From positions 128,273-192,272 of the forward strand of contig NW_005434654.1 of the NCBI RefSeq assembly GCF_000315625.1: a stretch of 64,000 bases of DNA, in the 5' to 3' direction. Positions 34,301-43,449 of this stretch are shown in pieces (position 1 is the first letter of the stretch; the number at the start of each line of letters is the position of its first letter). The notes under the pieces were generated by a model. The model saw nothing but the letters and a program-made list of their open reading frames with translations, was not told the DNA's origin and did not search any database. Origin of the DNA: Guillardia theta CCMP2712 (lineage: Eukaryota; Cryptophyceae; Pyrenomonadales; Geminigeraceae). The position numbers and the translations under genes were made by a program.

Positions 34301-37300
34301 ACGGAGTGCAGGACCTGCTGGCGCAGGCCTTCGGGATAGCAAGGCCGGCGCTGTCTTGGACTTCGTCGGAAGCTCGGCTCAACAACGCGAGCGCAGCAGG
34401 GACGGCGTTCGAGGGGGGCCCGAGCTCGCTGTCGTACTGGTACGCTGTACGCTGGCCACTGTCGGGGCTGCCGCCGGGCGCAAGGAGCATGTACGACGAC
34501 GGGTGGTACTCGTCGGCGGTAGTGATGAGGGTAGGGAGGGGTCAGGTAGTGTGGCTGGCGTACGACGACGGGCTGGCGTCGACGGGGGCGTGGCAGGAGG
34601 TACTGAGGCGGGCGGTGGAGGCCGGGGGCCCCTGCGAGTCATGCGGGGCAGGGACGTACCGGAGCGAGTCGGAGCAGAGCTGCACGGCGTGTCCAGGGAA
34701 CTCGACGTCAGAGATCGGGTCGAGGTCCATGGAGGAGTGCGAGTGCAAGGCGGGGTACTACGGAGAGGCTCGGAGGAACGGAGGGAAGGGTTGCCAGGCT
34801 TGTCCTAGTAATTCTGTCTTGAGTAATCGATCAGGGCTTTTATCTCTTTCGGATTGTTTGTGTGCTTCTGGATACTATATGGATCTTGTCACGTTTCAAG
34901 GCTGCATAGCCTGTCCGTTGGGCTCGGATTCGTTAGTTGGTGGAATTGGGATGGAAAGTTGTACATGTGTTTCTGGTTTTGTTCCTTCAAGGAGTGGCAA
35001 TGGATCTTTGAAATGTGACTGTCCACGAGGATTTGTTGAATCCAGATATGGTGGGGGAAATGAGCATTTTCGGGAGTTATCTATTTATCCAGACAAGGCT
35101 GATGGGAACATCATTGTCTTTGATCTTAATCAACCATCGACAGATCAAATCCTGCGTTCAATTTCAACTACATCCTTGTCCGGCATTGCCCATTCACATT
35201 CACTTCTTCCGGTTTCCATTTCACTGGTAGTCTATGACAGGTCTGGGAGACACCTGGTATGGAACAAAACAATCACGTGGACCAAAATCCCTCAGATTGA
35301 AATTGAACTGATAAACGCTAATGAATGGAGATGGAATGTAAAGCGAATTCAAATGGAAAGTTACCCACCACAAACTGACACATTCCATAGAGTTCAAGGC
35401 ATTTTAAACCTGAGAATGTCTGAAATGTGCAGCCCTTGCGAAGAGGGATCATATTCTTTCCCTGGCGACAAACATTGTAGCATCTGCCCAACAAACACAA
35501 CAACGATTCCGGCGTGGGCAGGGTCTAACGCGACGGGCTGCGTCTGCAAGCTAGGCTACCGCGAAGACCGGTCGGGAGGGAAGCTGAGCTGTGTAGCGTG
35601 TCCGGCGGGGGCGCGAGCAGGAGTCGGGTCGGAGGAGTGTCGGTGCTGGGGCGGGATGGTCGAGTCGCGAGGAGCCGGCGGGGAGCTTGTAGGGTGCGGG
35701 TGCCCCGCGGGTACAGAGGCGGGGAGGAGCTTCGCAGACTGGAATAAGTACGCGGGAGTCGTATACGCCAGCCCCTACATGTCGTACTCGTACATGTCCG
35801 AGGAGCTCGTGCTGGAGTCGCTAGCGGCAGACATGGCCAGACTGATACAGGACGCCGGGGAGCTAGAGGGCCTGGTCAACAGCAGCAAGCCGATCCCTTA
35901 CATGGTGTTGCCGCAGCAGTCGTACTGGTACTACCCGTCGTACATGCAGGACATAGCGGCGATATCCAACTACACGATGAGAGGAGGGACGCTGGTGACG
36001 ATGGGCGACGGGGTACAGGACCTGCTGGCGCAGGCCTTCGGGATAGCAAGGCCGGCGCTGTCTTGGACTTCGTCGGAAGCTCGGCTCAACAACGCGAGCG
36101 CAGCAGGGACGGCGTTCGAGGGGGGCCCGAGCTCGCTGTCGTACTGGAACGCTGTACGCTGGCCACTGTCGGGGCTGCCGCCGGGCGCAAGGAGCATGTA
36201 CGACGACGGGTGGTACTCGTCGGCGGTAGTGATGAGGGTAGGGAGGGGTCAGGTAGTGTGGCTGGCGTACGACGACGGGCTGGCGTCGACGGGGGCGTGG
36301 CAGGAGGTACTGAGGCGGGCGGTGGAGGCCGGGGGCCCCTGCGAGTCATGCGGGGCAGGGACGTACCGGAGCGAGTCGGAGCAGAGCTGCACGGCGTGTC
36401 CAGGGAACTCGACGTCAGAGATCGGGTCGAGGTCCATGGAGGAGTGCGAGTGCAAGGCGGGGTACTACGGAGAGGCTCGGAGGAACGGAGGGAAGGGTTG
36501 CCAGGCTTGTCCTCCGGGCGCCTACTCCCCGAGGGGAAGCCGCAACGCTAGCAGCTGCCGATGCTCGGCAGGGACGACGTGGTTAGGGAGTGTCAACGGG
36601 TCGGCGCTGGCATGCCTGTGTCCGGATAATCATTACGGCCCGGTGGAGCATAGCACGGGGATCGACGTGACCTTGTATCCTGCGACGTCGGACGACGACA
36701 TGATCAGCTTCAGAGACGCCGGGGGCAGGACTTGGCTACAGACAGAGCTGGTAGAGTCGATCGACACAAGGAGGCTGCAGGGCTTCGGTCACTCTCACTC
36801 GGGCACACCGATCGACTTCTACCTCCGAGCCGAGGACGACCTAGGAGTCTTCGACATCTGGTCGGACTCCGGGACGTACGTGAACCTCCCTCAGGGCGTG
36901 CTGTACCTGCCACGCGGACGAGGAGCCGGGCTGAAGCGGCTCTTCCTGGACTCATACCCGTATCAGTATTTGTCCTTCCATGGGGTGTACGGGAGCGTCG
37001 CGGTCCAGGCCAGGCGAGTCTGCGTAGCCTGTCCCGAGGGGACGTACTCGCTAGCAGGAGACTCGAGCTGTAGGCCTTGCCCGGGTAACTCTACTGCTCT
37101 ACGTAACCTGACAGGGTCTAACGCGACGGGCTGCGTCTGCAAGCTAGGCTACCGCGAAGACCGGTCGGGAGGGAAGCTGAGCTGTGTAGCGTGTCCGGCG
37201 GGGGCGCGAGCAGGAGTCGGGTCGGAGGAGTGTCGGTGCTGGGGCGGGATGGTCGAGACGCGAGGAGCCGGCGGGGAGCTTGTAGGGTGCGGGTGCCCCG

Positions 37301-40300
37301 CGGGTACAGAGGCGGGGAGGAGCTTCGCAGACTGGAATAAGTACGCGGGAGTCGTATACGCCAGCCCCTACATGTCGTACTCGTACATGTCCGAGGAGCT
37401 CGTGCTGGAGTCGCTAGCGGCAGACATGGCCAGACTGATACAGGACGCCGGGGAGCTAGAGGGCCTGGTCAACAGCAGCAAGCCGATCCCTTACATGGTG
37501 TTGCCGCAGCAGTCGTACTGGTACTACCCGTCGTACATGCAGGACATAGCGGCGATATCCAACTACACGATGAGAGGAGGGACGCTGGTGACGATGGGCG
37601 ACGGGGTACAGGACCTGCTGGCGCAGGCCTTCGGGATAGCAAGGCCGGCGCTGTCTTGGACTTCGTCGGAAGCTCGGCTCAACAACGCGAGCGCAGCAGG
37701 GACGGCGTTCGAGGGGGGCCCGAGCTCGCTGTCGTACTGGTACGCTGTACGCTGGCCACTGTCGGGGCTGCCGCCGGGCGCAAGGAGCATGTACGACGAC
37801 GGGTGGTACTCGTCGGCGGTAGTGATGAGGGTAGGGAGGGGTCAGGTAGTGTGGCTGGCGTACGACGACGGGCTGGCGTCGACGGGGGCGTGGCAGGAGG
37901 TACTGAGGCGGGCGGTGGAGGCCGGGGGCCCCTGCGAGTCATGCGGGGCGGGGACGTACCGGAGCGAGTCGGAGCAGAGCTGCACGGCGTGTCCAGGGAA
38001 CTCGACGTCAGAGATCGGGTCGAGGTCCGTGGAGGAGTGCGAGTGCAAGGCGGGCTACTACGGAGAGGCTCGGAGGAACGGAGGGAAGGGTTGCCAGGCT
38101 TGTCCGCCGGGCGCCTACTCCCCGAGGGGAAGCCGCAACGCTAGCAGCTGCCGATGCTCGGCAGGGACGACGTGGTTAGGGAGTGTCAACGGGTCGGCGC
38201 TGGCATGCCTGTGTCCGGATAATCACTACGGCCCGGTGGAGCATAGCACGGGGATCGACGTGACCTTGTATCCTGCGACGTCGGACGACGACATGATCAG
38301 CTTCAGAGACGCCGGGGGCAGGACTTGGCTACAGACAGAGCTGGTAGAGTCGATCGACACAAGGAGGCTGCAGGGCTTCGGTCACTCTCACTCGGGCACA
38401 CCGATCGACTTCTACCTCCGAGCCGAGGACGACCTAGGAGTCTTCGACATCTGGTCGGACTCCGGGACGTACGTGAACCTCCCTCAGGGCGTGCTGTACC
38501 TGCCACGCGGACGAGGAGCCGGGCTGAAGCGGCTCTTCCTGGACTCATACCCGTATCAGTCTTGGTCCTTCCATGGGGTGTACGGGAGCGTCGCGGTCCA
38601 GGCCAGGCGAGTCTGCGTAGCCTGTCCCGAGGGGACGTACTCGCTAGCAGGAGACTCGAGCTGTAGGCCTTGCCCGGGTAACTCTACTGCTCTACGTAAC
38701 CTGACAGGGTCTAACGCGACGGGCTGCGTCTGCAAGCTAGGCTACCGCGAAGACCGGTCGGGAGGGAAGCTGAGCTGTGTAGCGTGTCCGGCGGGGGCGC
38801 GAGCAGGAGTCGGGTCGGAGGAGTGTCGGTGCTGGGGCGGGATGGTCGAGACGCGAGGAGCCGGCGGGGAGCTTGTAGGGTGCGGGTGCCCCGCGGGTAC
38901 AGAGGCGGGGAGGAGCTTCGCAGACTGGAATAAGTACGCGGGAGTCGTATACGCCAGCCCCTACATGTCGTACTCGTACATGTCCGAGGAGCTCGTGCTG
39001 GAGTCGCTAGCGGCAGACATGGCCAGACTGATACAGGACGCCGGGGAGCTAGAGGGCCTGGTCAACAGCAGCAAGCCGATCCCTTACATGGTGTTGCCGC
39101 AGCAGTCGTACTGGTACTACCCGTCGTACATGCAGGACATAGCGGCGATATCCAACTACACGATGAGAGGAGGGACGCTGGTGACGATGGGCGACGGGGT
39201 ACAGGACCTGCTGGCGCAGGCCTTCGGGATAGCAAGGCCGGCGCTGTCTTGGACTTCGTCGGAAGCTCGGCTCAACAACGCGAGCGCAGCAGGGACGGCG
39301 TTCGAGGGGGGCCCGAGCTCGCTGTCGTACTGGTACGCTGTACGCTGGCCACTGTCGGGGCTGCCGCCGGGCGCAAGGAGCATGTACGACGACGGGTGGT
39401 ACTCGTCGGCGGTAGTGATGAGGGTAGGGAGGGGTCAGGTAGTGTGGCTGGCGTACGACGACGGGCTGGCGTCGACGGGGGCGTGGCAGGAGGTACTGAG
39501 GCGGGCGGTGGAGGCCGGGGGCCCCTGCGAGTCATGCGGGGCGGGGACGTACCGGAGCGAGTCGGAGCAGAGCTGCACGGCGTGTCCAGGGAACTCGACG
39601 TCAGAGATCGGGTCGAGGTCCGTGGAGGAGTGCGAGTGCAAGGCGGGCTACTACGGAGAGGCTCGGAGGAACGGAGGGAAGGGTTGCCAGGCTTGTCCGC
39701 CGGGCGCCTACTCCCCGAGGGGAAGCCGCAACGCTAGCAGCTGCCGATGCTCGGCAGGGACGACGTGGTTAGGGAGTGTCAACGGGTCGGCGCTGGCATG
39801 CCTGTGTCCGGATAATCACTACGGCCCGGTGGAGCATAGCACGGGGATCGACGTGACCTTGTATCCTGCGACGTCGGACGACGACATGATCAGCTTCAGA
39901 GACGCCGGGGGCAGGACTTGGCTACAGACAGAGCTGGTAGAGTCGATCGACACAAGGAGGCTGCAGGGCTTCGGTCACTCTCACTCGGGCACACCGATCG
40001 ACTTCTACCTCCGAGCCGAGGACGACCTAGGAGTCTTCGACATCTGGTCGGACTCCGGGACGTACGTGAACCTCCCTCAGGGCGTGCTGTACCTGCCACG
40101 CGGACGAGGAGCCGGGCTGAAGCGGCTCTTCCTGGACTCATACCCGTATCAGTCTTGGTCCTTCCATGGGGTGTACGGGAGCGTCGCGGTCCAGGCCAGG
40201 CGAGTCTGCGTAGCCTGTCCCGAGGGGACGTACTCGCTAGCAGGAGACTCGAGCTGTAGGCCTTGCCCGGGTAACTCTACTGCTCTACGTAACCTGACAG

Positions 40301-42156
40301 GGTCTAACGCGACGGGCTGCGTCTGCAAGCTAGGCTACCGCGAAGACCGGTCGGGAGGGAAGCTGAGCTGTGTAGCGTGTCCGGCGGGGGCGCGAGCAGG
40401 AGTCGGGTCGGAGGAGTGTCGGTGCTGGGGCGGGATGGTCGAGACGCGAGGAGCCGGCGGGGAGCTTGTAGGGTGCGGGTGCCCCGCGGGTACAGAGGCG
40501 GGGAGGAGCTTCGCAGACTGGAATAAGTACGCGGGAGTCGTATACGCCAGCCCCTACATGTCGTACTCGTACATGTCCGAGGAGCTCGTGCTGGAGTCGC
40601 TAGCGGCAGACATGGCCAGACTGATACAGGACGCCGGGGAGCTAGAGGGCCTGGTCAACAGCAGCAAGCCGATCCCTTACATGGTGTTGCCGCAGCAGTC
40701 GTACTGGTACTACCCGTCGTACATGCAGGACATAGCGGCGATATCCAACTACACGATGAGAGGAGGGACGCTGGTGACGATGGGCGACGGGGTACAGGAC
40801 CTGCTGGCGCAGGCCTTCGGGATAGCAAGGCCGGCGCTGTCTTGGACTTCGTCGGAAGCTCGGCTCAACAACGCGAGCGCAGCAGGGACGGCGTTCGAGG
40901 GGGGCCCGAGCTCGCTGTCGTACTGGTACGCTGTACGCTGGCCACTGTCGGGGCTGCCGCCGGGCGCAAGGAGCATGTACGACGACGGGTGGTACTCGTC
41001 GGCGGTAGTGATGAGGGTAGGGAGGGGTCAGGTAGTGTGGCTGGCGTACGACGACGGGCTGGCGTCGACGGGGGCGTGGCAGGAGGTACTGAGGCGGAGT
41101 GTTTTGCTTTCTTCTCCTTGTCGAGACTGTCGATGGGTTCGTCATTTTTCACATCTTTCATGGTTTGTTCCAATTTTCCTGGACATTCGTAGAGAATGCG
41201 ATGCTGATGATGCTTTATCATCACACCGCTTCTTCAGGTCGTCGCTTCCGGATCTTTTTGGGCTAGCCAATTCTAGTTTTTCAGGATTTTTCTTCTATGC
41301 ATACGATGGCGGATCGGTTTTCCAGTCATCTATCATGGATGGTGGCAATGATATGTACGACGGTGGAAACAAGATTATGGTGTCTCAGAGCATGTTTTCG
41401 AACTCCTTGTTCTCGGGCTCAGTTCTTTCGTACGGGACCTATTATTTGGAAGCAGGCTTCGAGCTTTTTGTCAGCCTTCCAAACACATACCCACACGTAA
41501 CCGCGTTGTTCCTGCCAGGAGGTAACGTGAGCATCATTTGTGAGGGAAACACGGGGTCTGACGGGGGGGGCTTGGTAGTGAACTACCTCCTGACCTACAA
41601 CACCTCGATGACGCACGGAACGATCTGGGCAAATATCAACTATGGCGCTGGAGACCCGACGATAGGAGACGTCTGGTTCACCATTGAGTCATCGGCATGG
41701 GGATCTGAGCTGAGGGGTTGGGTAGATGGCCGGAAGGCGAGAGACAACGACAATTACCATCATTATGTCGAGGTGGAGGGAAAGAACCTTGTCTTCTGCA
41801 AGATCTTGCTGTCGAGAGTCAGCGGTCGGATCATCTATCCGTGGGAAATCACTGATTACATCGCACGCTATGCTGGAAGCATTCCCTTCGATCCGCGGGC
41901 AGCGGCGGTGGAGGATGACACGGTAGGGATGCGGTGCCATTTGAACGCGACTTGGGACGAAATCATCCGGGATCGCACCAAGTATATCCAGGGAGGGCTA
42001 GGACTCGAGATGGTGAGAGGCCAGACGGAGGTCTGGCTGTGCGCGTATCAACATGCATGTGCACCGATGGATGGAGATGCCATGTGCTTCAAGTACAATG
42101 AAAGCAGCAAAGAATTCATCCCGTGGGGGAGAAACTCTGACCTGTCCCTGGTTTAA
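31327..42156 (+). CDS. Giant intronless secreted repeat protein (3609 residues)
   Basis: One uninterrupted frame. The first ATG in frame is at 31327, giving a signal peptide (SLWRSRFFLAVWVLIPALVS). The mature protein starts with Cys-rich motifs like GCC2/GCC3 (ephrin-receptor-like) repeats: CFCEPGYFGD, CPGNSS, CPRGLFSMPGS. It then alternates three parts, about six times: a beta-rich segment (FYLRAEDDLGVFDIWSDS, LYLPRGRGAG), Cys-rich linkers (CVACPEGTYSLAGDSSC, CVCKLGYRED) and an alpha/beta segment (GVVYASPYMSYSYMSEEL, GGTLVTMGDGVQDLL, GQVVWLAYDDG) that resembles a class I glutamine-amidotransferase-like fold, tentatively. Many Asn-x-Ser/Thr sites are present. The C-terminal 350 residues are unique. 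No transmembrane segment is seen at the end, so it is secreted unless a 3' exon exists. Function is unknown; a cell-surface or periplast component is a reasonable guess. Confidence 0.85.
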   Translation: MLSLWRSRFFLAVWVLIPALVSATWDCPDHARKADPRAPDDVAYCFCEPGYFGDLLLPGSSCQPCPGNSSYFGNDTLTIGACQCDSYFYGDLVANGSCTPCPRGLFSMPGSKSIGECMCLKIMEMQTYTNQSSQCVCPRNYFHNQETNKEAVELTYEPQSSSGNAIELIQRSHPAMIIAATRIITTKLTATGSAMYGTNFYLRAEDDLGVFDIWSDSGTYVNLPQGVLYLPRGRGAGLKRLFLDSYPYQSWSFHGVYGSVAVQARRVCVACPEGTYSLAGDSSCRPCPGNSTALRNLTGSNATGCVCKLGYREDRSGGKLSCVACPAGARAGVGSEECRCWGGMVETRGAGGELVGCGCPAGTEAGRSFADWNKYAGVVYASPYMSYSYMSEELVLESLAADMARLIQDAGELEGLVNSSKPIPYMVLPQQSYWYYPSYMQDIAAISNYTMRGGTLVTMGDGVQDLLAQAFGIARPALSWTSSEARLNNASAAGTAFEGGPSSLSYWYAVRWPLSGLPPGARSMYDDGWYSSAVVMRVGRGQVVWLAYDDGLASTGAWQEVLRRAVEAGGPCESCGAGTYRSESEQSCTACPGNSTSEIGSRSMEECECKAGYYGEARRNGGKGCQACPPGAYSPRGSRNASSCRCSAGTTWLGSVNGSALACLCPDNHYGPVEHSTGIDVTLYPATSDDNMISFRDAGGRTWLQTELVESIDTRRLQGFGHSHSGTPIDFYLRAEDDLGVFDIWSDSGTYVNLPQGVLYLPRGRGAGLKRLFLDSYPYQSWSFHGVYGSVAVQARRVCVACPEGTYSLAGDSSCRPCPGNSTALRNLTGSNATGCVCKLGYREDRSGGKLSCVACPAGARAGVGSEECRCWGGMVETRGAGGELVGCGCPAGTEAGRSFADWNKYAGVVYASPYMSYSYMSEELVLESLAADMARLIQDAGELEGLVNSSKPIPYMVLPQQSYWYYPSYMQDIAAISNYTMRGGTLVTMGDGVQDLLAQAFGIARPALSWTSSEARLNNASAAGTAFEGGPSSLSYWYAVRWPLSGLPPGARSMYDDGWYSSAVVMRVGRGQVVWLAYDDGLASTGAWQEVLRRAVEAGGPCESCGAGTYRSESEQSCTACPGNSTSEIGSRSMEECECKAGYYGEARRNGGKGCQACPSNSVLSNRSGLLSLSDCLCASGYYMDLVTFQGCIACPLGSDSLVGGIGMESCTCVSGFVPSRSGNGSLKCDCPRGFVESRYGGGNEHFRELSIYPDKADGNIIVFDLNQPSTDQILRSISTTSLSGIAHSHSLLPVSISLVVYDRSGRHLVWNKTITWTKIPQIEIELINANEWRWNVKRIQMESYPPQTDTFHRVQGILNLRMSEMCSPCEEGSYSFPGDKHCSICPTNTTTIPAWAGSNATGCVCKLGYREDRSGGKLSCVACPAGARAGVGSEECRCWGGMVESRGAGGELVGCGCPAGTEAGRSFADWNKYAGVVYASPYMSYSYMSEELVLESLAADMARLIQDAGELEGLVNSSKPIPYMVLPQQSYWYYPSYMQDIAAISNYTMRGGTLVTMGDGVQDLLAQAFGIARPALSWTSSEARLNNASAAGTAFEGGPSSLSYWNAVRWPLSGLPPGARSMYDDGWYSSAVVMRVGRGQVVWLAYDDGLASTGAWQEVLRRAVEAGGPCESCGAGTYRSESEQSCTACPGNSTSEIGSRSMEECECKAGYYGEARRNGGKGCQACPPGAYSPRGSRNASSCRCSAGTTWLGSVNGSALACLCPDNHYGPVEHSTGIDVTLYPATSDDDMISFRDAGGRTWLQTELVESIDTRRLQGFGHSHSGTPIDFYLRAEDDLGVFDIWSDSGTYVNLPQGVLYLPRGRGAGLKRLFLDSYPYQYLSFHGVYGSVAVQARRVCVACPEGTYSLAGDSSCRPCPGNSTALRNLTGSNATGCVCKLGYREDRSGGKLSCVACPAGARAGVGSEECRCWGGMVETRGAGGELVGCGCPAGTEAGRSFADWNKYAGVVYASPYMSYSYMSEELVLESLAADMARLIQDAGELEGLVNSSKPIPYMVLPQQSYWYYPSYMQDIAAISNYTMRGGTLVTMGDGVQDLLAQAFGIARPALSWTSSEARLNNASAAGTAFEGGPSSLSYWYAVRWPLSGLPPGARSMYDDGWYSSAVVMRVGRGQVVWLAYDDGLASTGAWQEVLRRAVEAGGPCESCGAGTYRSESEQSCTACPGNSTSEIGSRSVEECECKAGYYGEARRNGGKGCQACPPGAYSPRGSRNASSCRCSAGTTWLGSVNGSALACLCPDNHYGPVEHSTGIDVTLYPATSDDDMISFRDAGGRTWLQTELVESIDTRRLQGFGHSHSGTPIDFYLRAEDDLGVFDIWSDSGTYVNLPQGVLYLPRGRGAGLKRLFLDSYPYQSWSFHGVYGSVAVQARRVCVACPEGTYSLAGDSSCRPCPGNSTALRNLTGSNATGCVCKLGYREDRSGGKLSCVACPAGARAGVGSEECRCWGGMVETRGAGGELVGCGCPAGTEAGRSFADWNKYAGVVYASPYMSYSYMSEELVLESLAADMARLIQDAGELEGLVNSSKPIPYMVLPQQSYWYYPSYMQDIAAISNYTMRGGTLVTMGDGVQDLLAQAFGIARPALSWTSSEARLNNASAAGTAFEGGPSSLSYWYAVRWPLSGLPPGARSMYDDGWYSSAVVMRVGRGQVVWLAYDDGLASTGAWQEVLRRAVEAGGPCESCGAGTYRSESEQSCTACPGNSTSEIGSRSVEECECKAGYYGEARRNGGKGCQACPPGAYSPRGSRNASSCRCSAGTTWLGSVNGSALACLCPDNHYGPVEHSTGIDVTLYPATSDDDMISFRDAGGRTWLQTELVESIDTRRLQGFGHSHSGTPIDFYLRAEDDLGVFDIWSDSGTYVNLPQGVLYLPRGRGAGLKRLFLDSYPYQSWSFHGVYGSVAVQARRVCVACPEGTYSLAGDSSCRPCPGNSTALRNLTGSNATGCVCKLGYREDRSGGKLSCVACPAGARAGVGSEECRCWGGMVETRGAGGELVGCGCPAGTEAGRSFADWNKYAGVVYASPYMSYSYMSEELVLESLAADMARLIQDAGELEGLVNSSKPIPYMVLPQQSYWYYPSYMQDIAAISNYTMRGGTLVTMGDGVQDLLAQAFGIARPALSWTSSEARLNNASAAGTAFEGGPSSLSYWYAVRWPLSGLPPGARSMYDDGWYSSAVVMRVGRGQVVWLAYDDGLASTGAWQEVLRRSVLLSSPCRDCRWVRHFSHLSWFVPIFLDIRRECDADDALSSHRFFRSSLPDLFGLANSSFSGFFFYAYDGGSVFQSSIMDGGNDMYDGGNKIMVSQSMFSNSLFSGSVLSYGTYYLEAGFELFVSLPNTYPHVTALFLPGGNVSIICEGNTGSDGGGLVVNYLLTYNTSMTHGTIWANINYGAGDPTIGDVWFTIESSAWGSELRGWVDGRKARDNDNYHHYVEVEGKNLVFCKILLSRVSGRIIYPWEITDYIARYAGSIPFDPRAAAVEDDTVGMRCHLNATWDEIIRDRTKYIQGGLGLEMVRGQTEVWLCAYQHACAPMDGDAMCFKYNESSKEFIPWGRNSDLSLV
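31923..33515 (+). repeat. 1593-bp repeat unit 1 of the giant gene
   Basis: First full unit. Its start matches the sequence at 33516, 36816, 38409 and 40002, giving a period of exactly 1593 bp (531 codons). The left edge is abrupt: upstream DNA (31780-31922) encodes a diverged form of the same domain with no nucleotide match. Confidence 0.95.
33516..34805 (+). repeat. Repeat unit 2, truncated by diverged segment
   Basis: Near-identical to unit 1 up to CTTGTCC at 34805, with a few changes (for example GGAGTGCAG for GGGTACAG at about 34302). Beyond that the sequence changes to a diverged version. Confidence 0.95.
34806..35518 (+). repeat. Diverged 713-bp segment inside the repeat array
   Basis: It replaces the 599 bp expected from the unit (compare 33213-33811). 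The protein is homologous in layout (Cys-rich, then LSIYPDKADGNIIVFD, IAHSHSLLPVSISL, FHRVQGILNL, CSPCEEGSYSFPGD). The DNA is unrelated at nucleotide level and clearly less GC-rich, like the gene's two ends. Confidence 0.9.
35519..36815 (+). repeat. Repeat unit 3, 5'-truncated
   Basis: Resumes at CAGGGTCTAACG and continues to the next unit start. It has private changes: ESRG for ETRG (about 35665) and SYWNAV for SYWYAV (about 36148). Confidence 0.95.
36816..38408 (+). repeat. Repeat unit 4 (1593 bp)
   Basis: Full unit with a private YQYLSF (for YQSWSF) near 36966. Its second half carries variants shared only with unit 5 (GCGGGGACG, GTGGAGGAGTGC, GGGCTACTAC, AATCACTACGG). Confidence 0.95.
38409..40001 (+). 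repeat. Repeat unit 5 (1593 bp)
   Basis: Full unit sharing the distinguishing variants of unit 4's second half, so units 4 and 5 are probably the most recent duplicates. Confidence 0.95.
40002..41096 (+). repeat. Repeat unit 6, 3'-truncated
   Basis: Matches the unit until CTGAGGCGG, then changes at about 41097 to unique, less GC-rich DNA encoding a diverged continuation (SPCRDCRW for GGPCESCGA). Confidence 0.95.
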
Positions 42157-42589
42157 TCAGCGAAGTCAAGGAGACTTGTTGTCAGGTCCGAGCCATTTGT
42201 TCTCCGCCTCTTGTTGATTTTCGCGCCGCAGGTTTGCTGTCCTCAACACATGAACAAGCGCAAAAGAGTTGATGTTTTGAATCTGAGATATGATAGTGAA
42301 CAATACAAAAGTTGCAATGACAGCATCTATCACCTGACTTCACAGGCTCAACAACCCGAGCCCCCGGACCACTTTGATCACATGAGCCTAGTATGATCAA
42401 TCGCTTGAATTACATATGATTAAAATTCTTAGTTTTCCGTCGAAATTATGGATCATTGAAGACCCACGCACCAATATTGTTTTGTGTCTGACTCGTACTT
42501 ATCCTTTCTATGCCTTGAAGAACAGGTTGACGTATAATCAGACTCACGTGTGATTCAAGGCCGTTTCAGAAAATCTGGTCGCGCTGGTA
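42157..42589. other. Intergenic, 3' side of the Fanzor relic
   Basis: No gene is seen. This is downstream of the minus-strand Fanzor fragment, where an element's guide RNA and right end would lie, but I cannot identify either. Confidence 0.35.
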
Positions 42590-43185
42590 GAGACATGTAG
42601 CACAATAGAATATTCAAAGCAGCATTGATATCACGAGACTTGATACGGTTTTGAATACAATTGGTGGATCTGCACCATTTCAAACCCCGCACCACTGATT
42701 CTTTTTGATTTGTTTGCGTTCCAAATCATACAATTCTTGATGACATTGATTGCAATATTTTGTTGTTCTGAATTCGTCAACTTCCTTCAACTCGAAGAAA
42801 TTCTGACATCGCCTTTTGATCCATTTTACAGGTACTGATTTCTCTCCATGTCCAGTACAACCAATTGATGAATCACCGTATGCAATTATTGGACTTTGAT
42901 CTGAACGATCACCTTTCATCTTCATGAAGAACATATCAATTGCCTTGTGTTTGGGGATATAATTATCAATTTTCAGGCGTGCAAACTTGTTTTGACAACA
43001 ATGTCCAAACAAGATCTTGCTTAGTCTCACCACGGTGTCGATGTATCATTCATAGTGATCCAGCCGATACGTTTTTGCTGACACTCGTGCCATGTCGTTT
43101 GATTCTTCTGTTATGCCTTGTCTCCATTTTTCTAACTTGGCCCTTATTCTGAGTAATATGAGACTCATAATAGTACTGTCTGCGA
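42590..43185 (-). pseudogene. Fanzor (TnpB-like) fragment, C-terminal part
   Basis: The minus-strand frame gives VVRLSKILFGHCCQNKFARL, YIPKHKAIDMFFMKMKGD and IIAYGD, then KWIKRRCQNFFELKEVDEF, RTTKYCNQCHQELYDLE. After a frameshift near 42690 comes GLKWCRSTNC and SRDINAALNIL. This matches the C-terminal half of Fanzor/TnpB nucleases: a GD-containing RuvC strand, a zinc ribbon (C-x2-C then a second Cys pair) and the final RD.NAA.N RuvC motif. The N-terminal domain and first RuvC Asp are absent. The frameshift and missing 5' part make it a relic. Guillardia theta is known to carry Fanzors. Confidence 0.75.
42872..43185 (+). repeat. Left arm of 314-bp inverted repeat
   Basis: The reverse complement of this segment reappears at 43594-43907, seemingly without change. 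The arms have the same length and are separated by 408 bp. They cover the shared middle of the two Fanzor fragments. Confidence 0.92.
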
Positions 43186-43242
43186 ACATCCTCTCTCTAT
43201 CACACTCTCTCTATCACACTCTCTCTATCACACTCTCTCAAG
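43186..43242. repeat. CTCTCTATCACA minisatellite
   Basis: About three tandem copies of a 14-bp CTCTCTATCACACT unit directly inside the inner edge of the left inverted-repeat arm. Confidence 0.9.
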
Positions 43243-43449
43243 ATGTTCAAGTACTGTACTATTCTGTGCAACAAACTTCCAAAACTATATGTTCTATACG
43301 ATTGGACCAGGAGTCCATGACAAGTTGTGATGATTTTCCCATACGCAAACAATCTGACCTCGTAGACATTTTGGGTTTGTTTCACATCATGGATCAGTCT
43401 TGTCTAAAAGCACAAGCGTTTTTGTCAGTGCTGAAGTTACAACCAAATT

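Noticed and set aside
32670-41145. Many repeated antisense and alternate-frame ORFs (75-167 codons) within the giant gene
   Set aside because: They recur at the 1593-bp period and follow codon composition of the main frame. Shadows only.
43186-43242. Short regular repeats resembling a CRISPR array
   Set aside because: The 14-bp CT-rich units are contiguous with no spacers. A plain minisatellite in a eukaryotic context.
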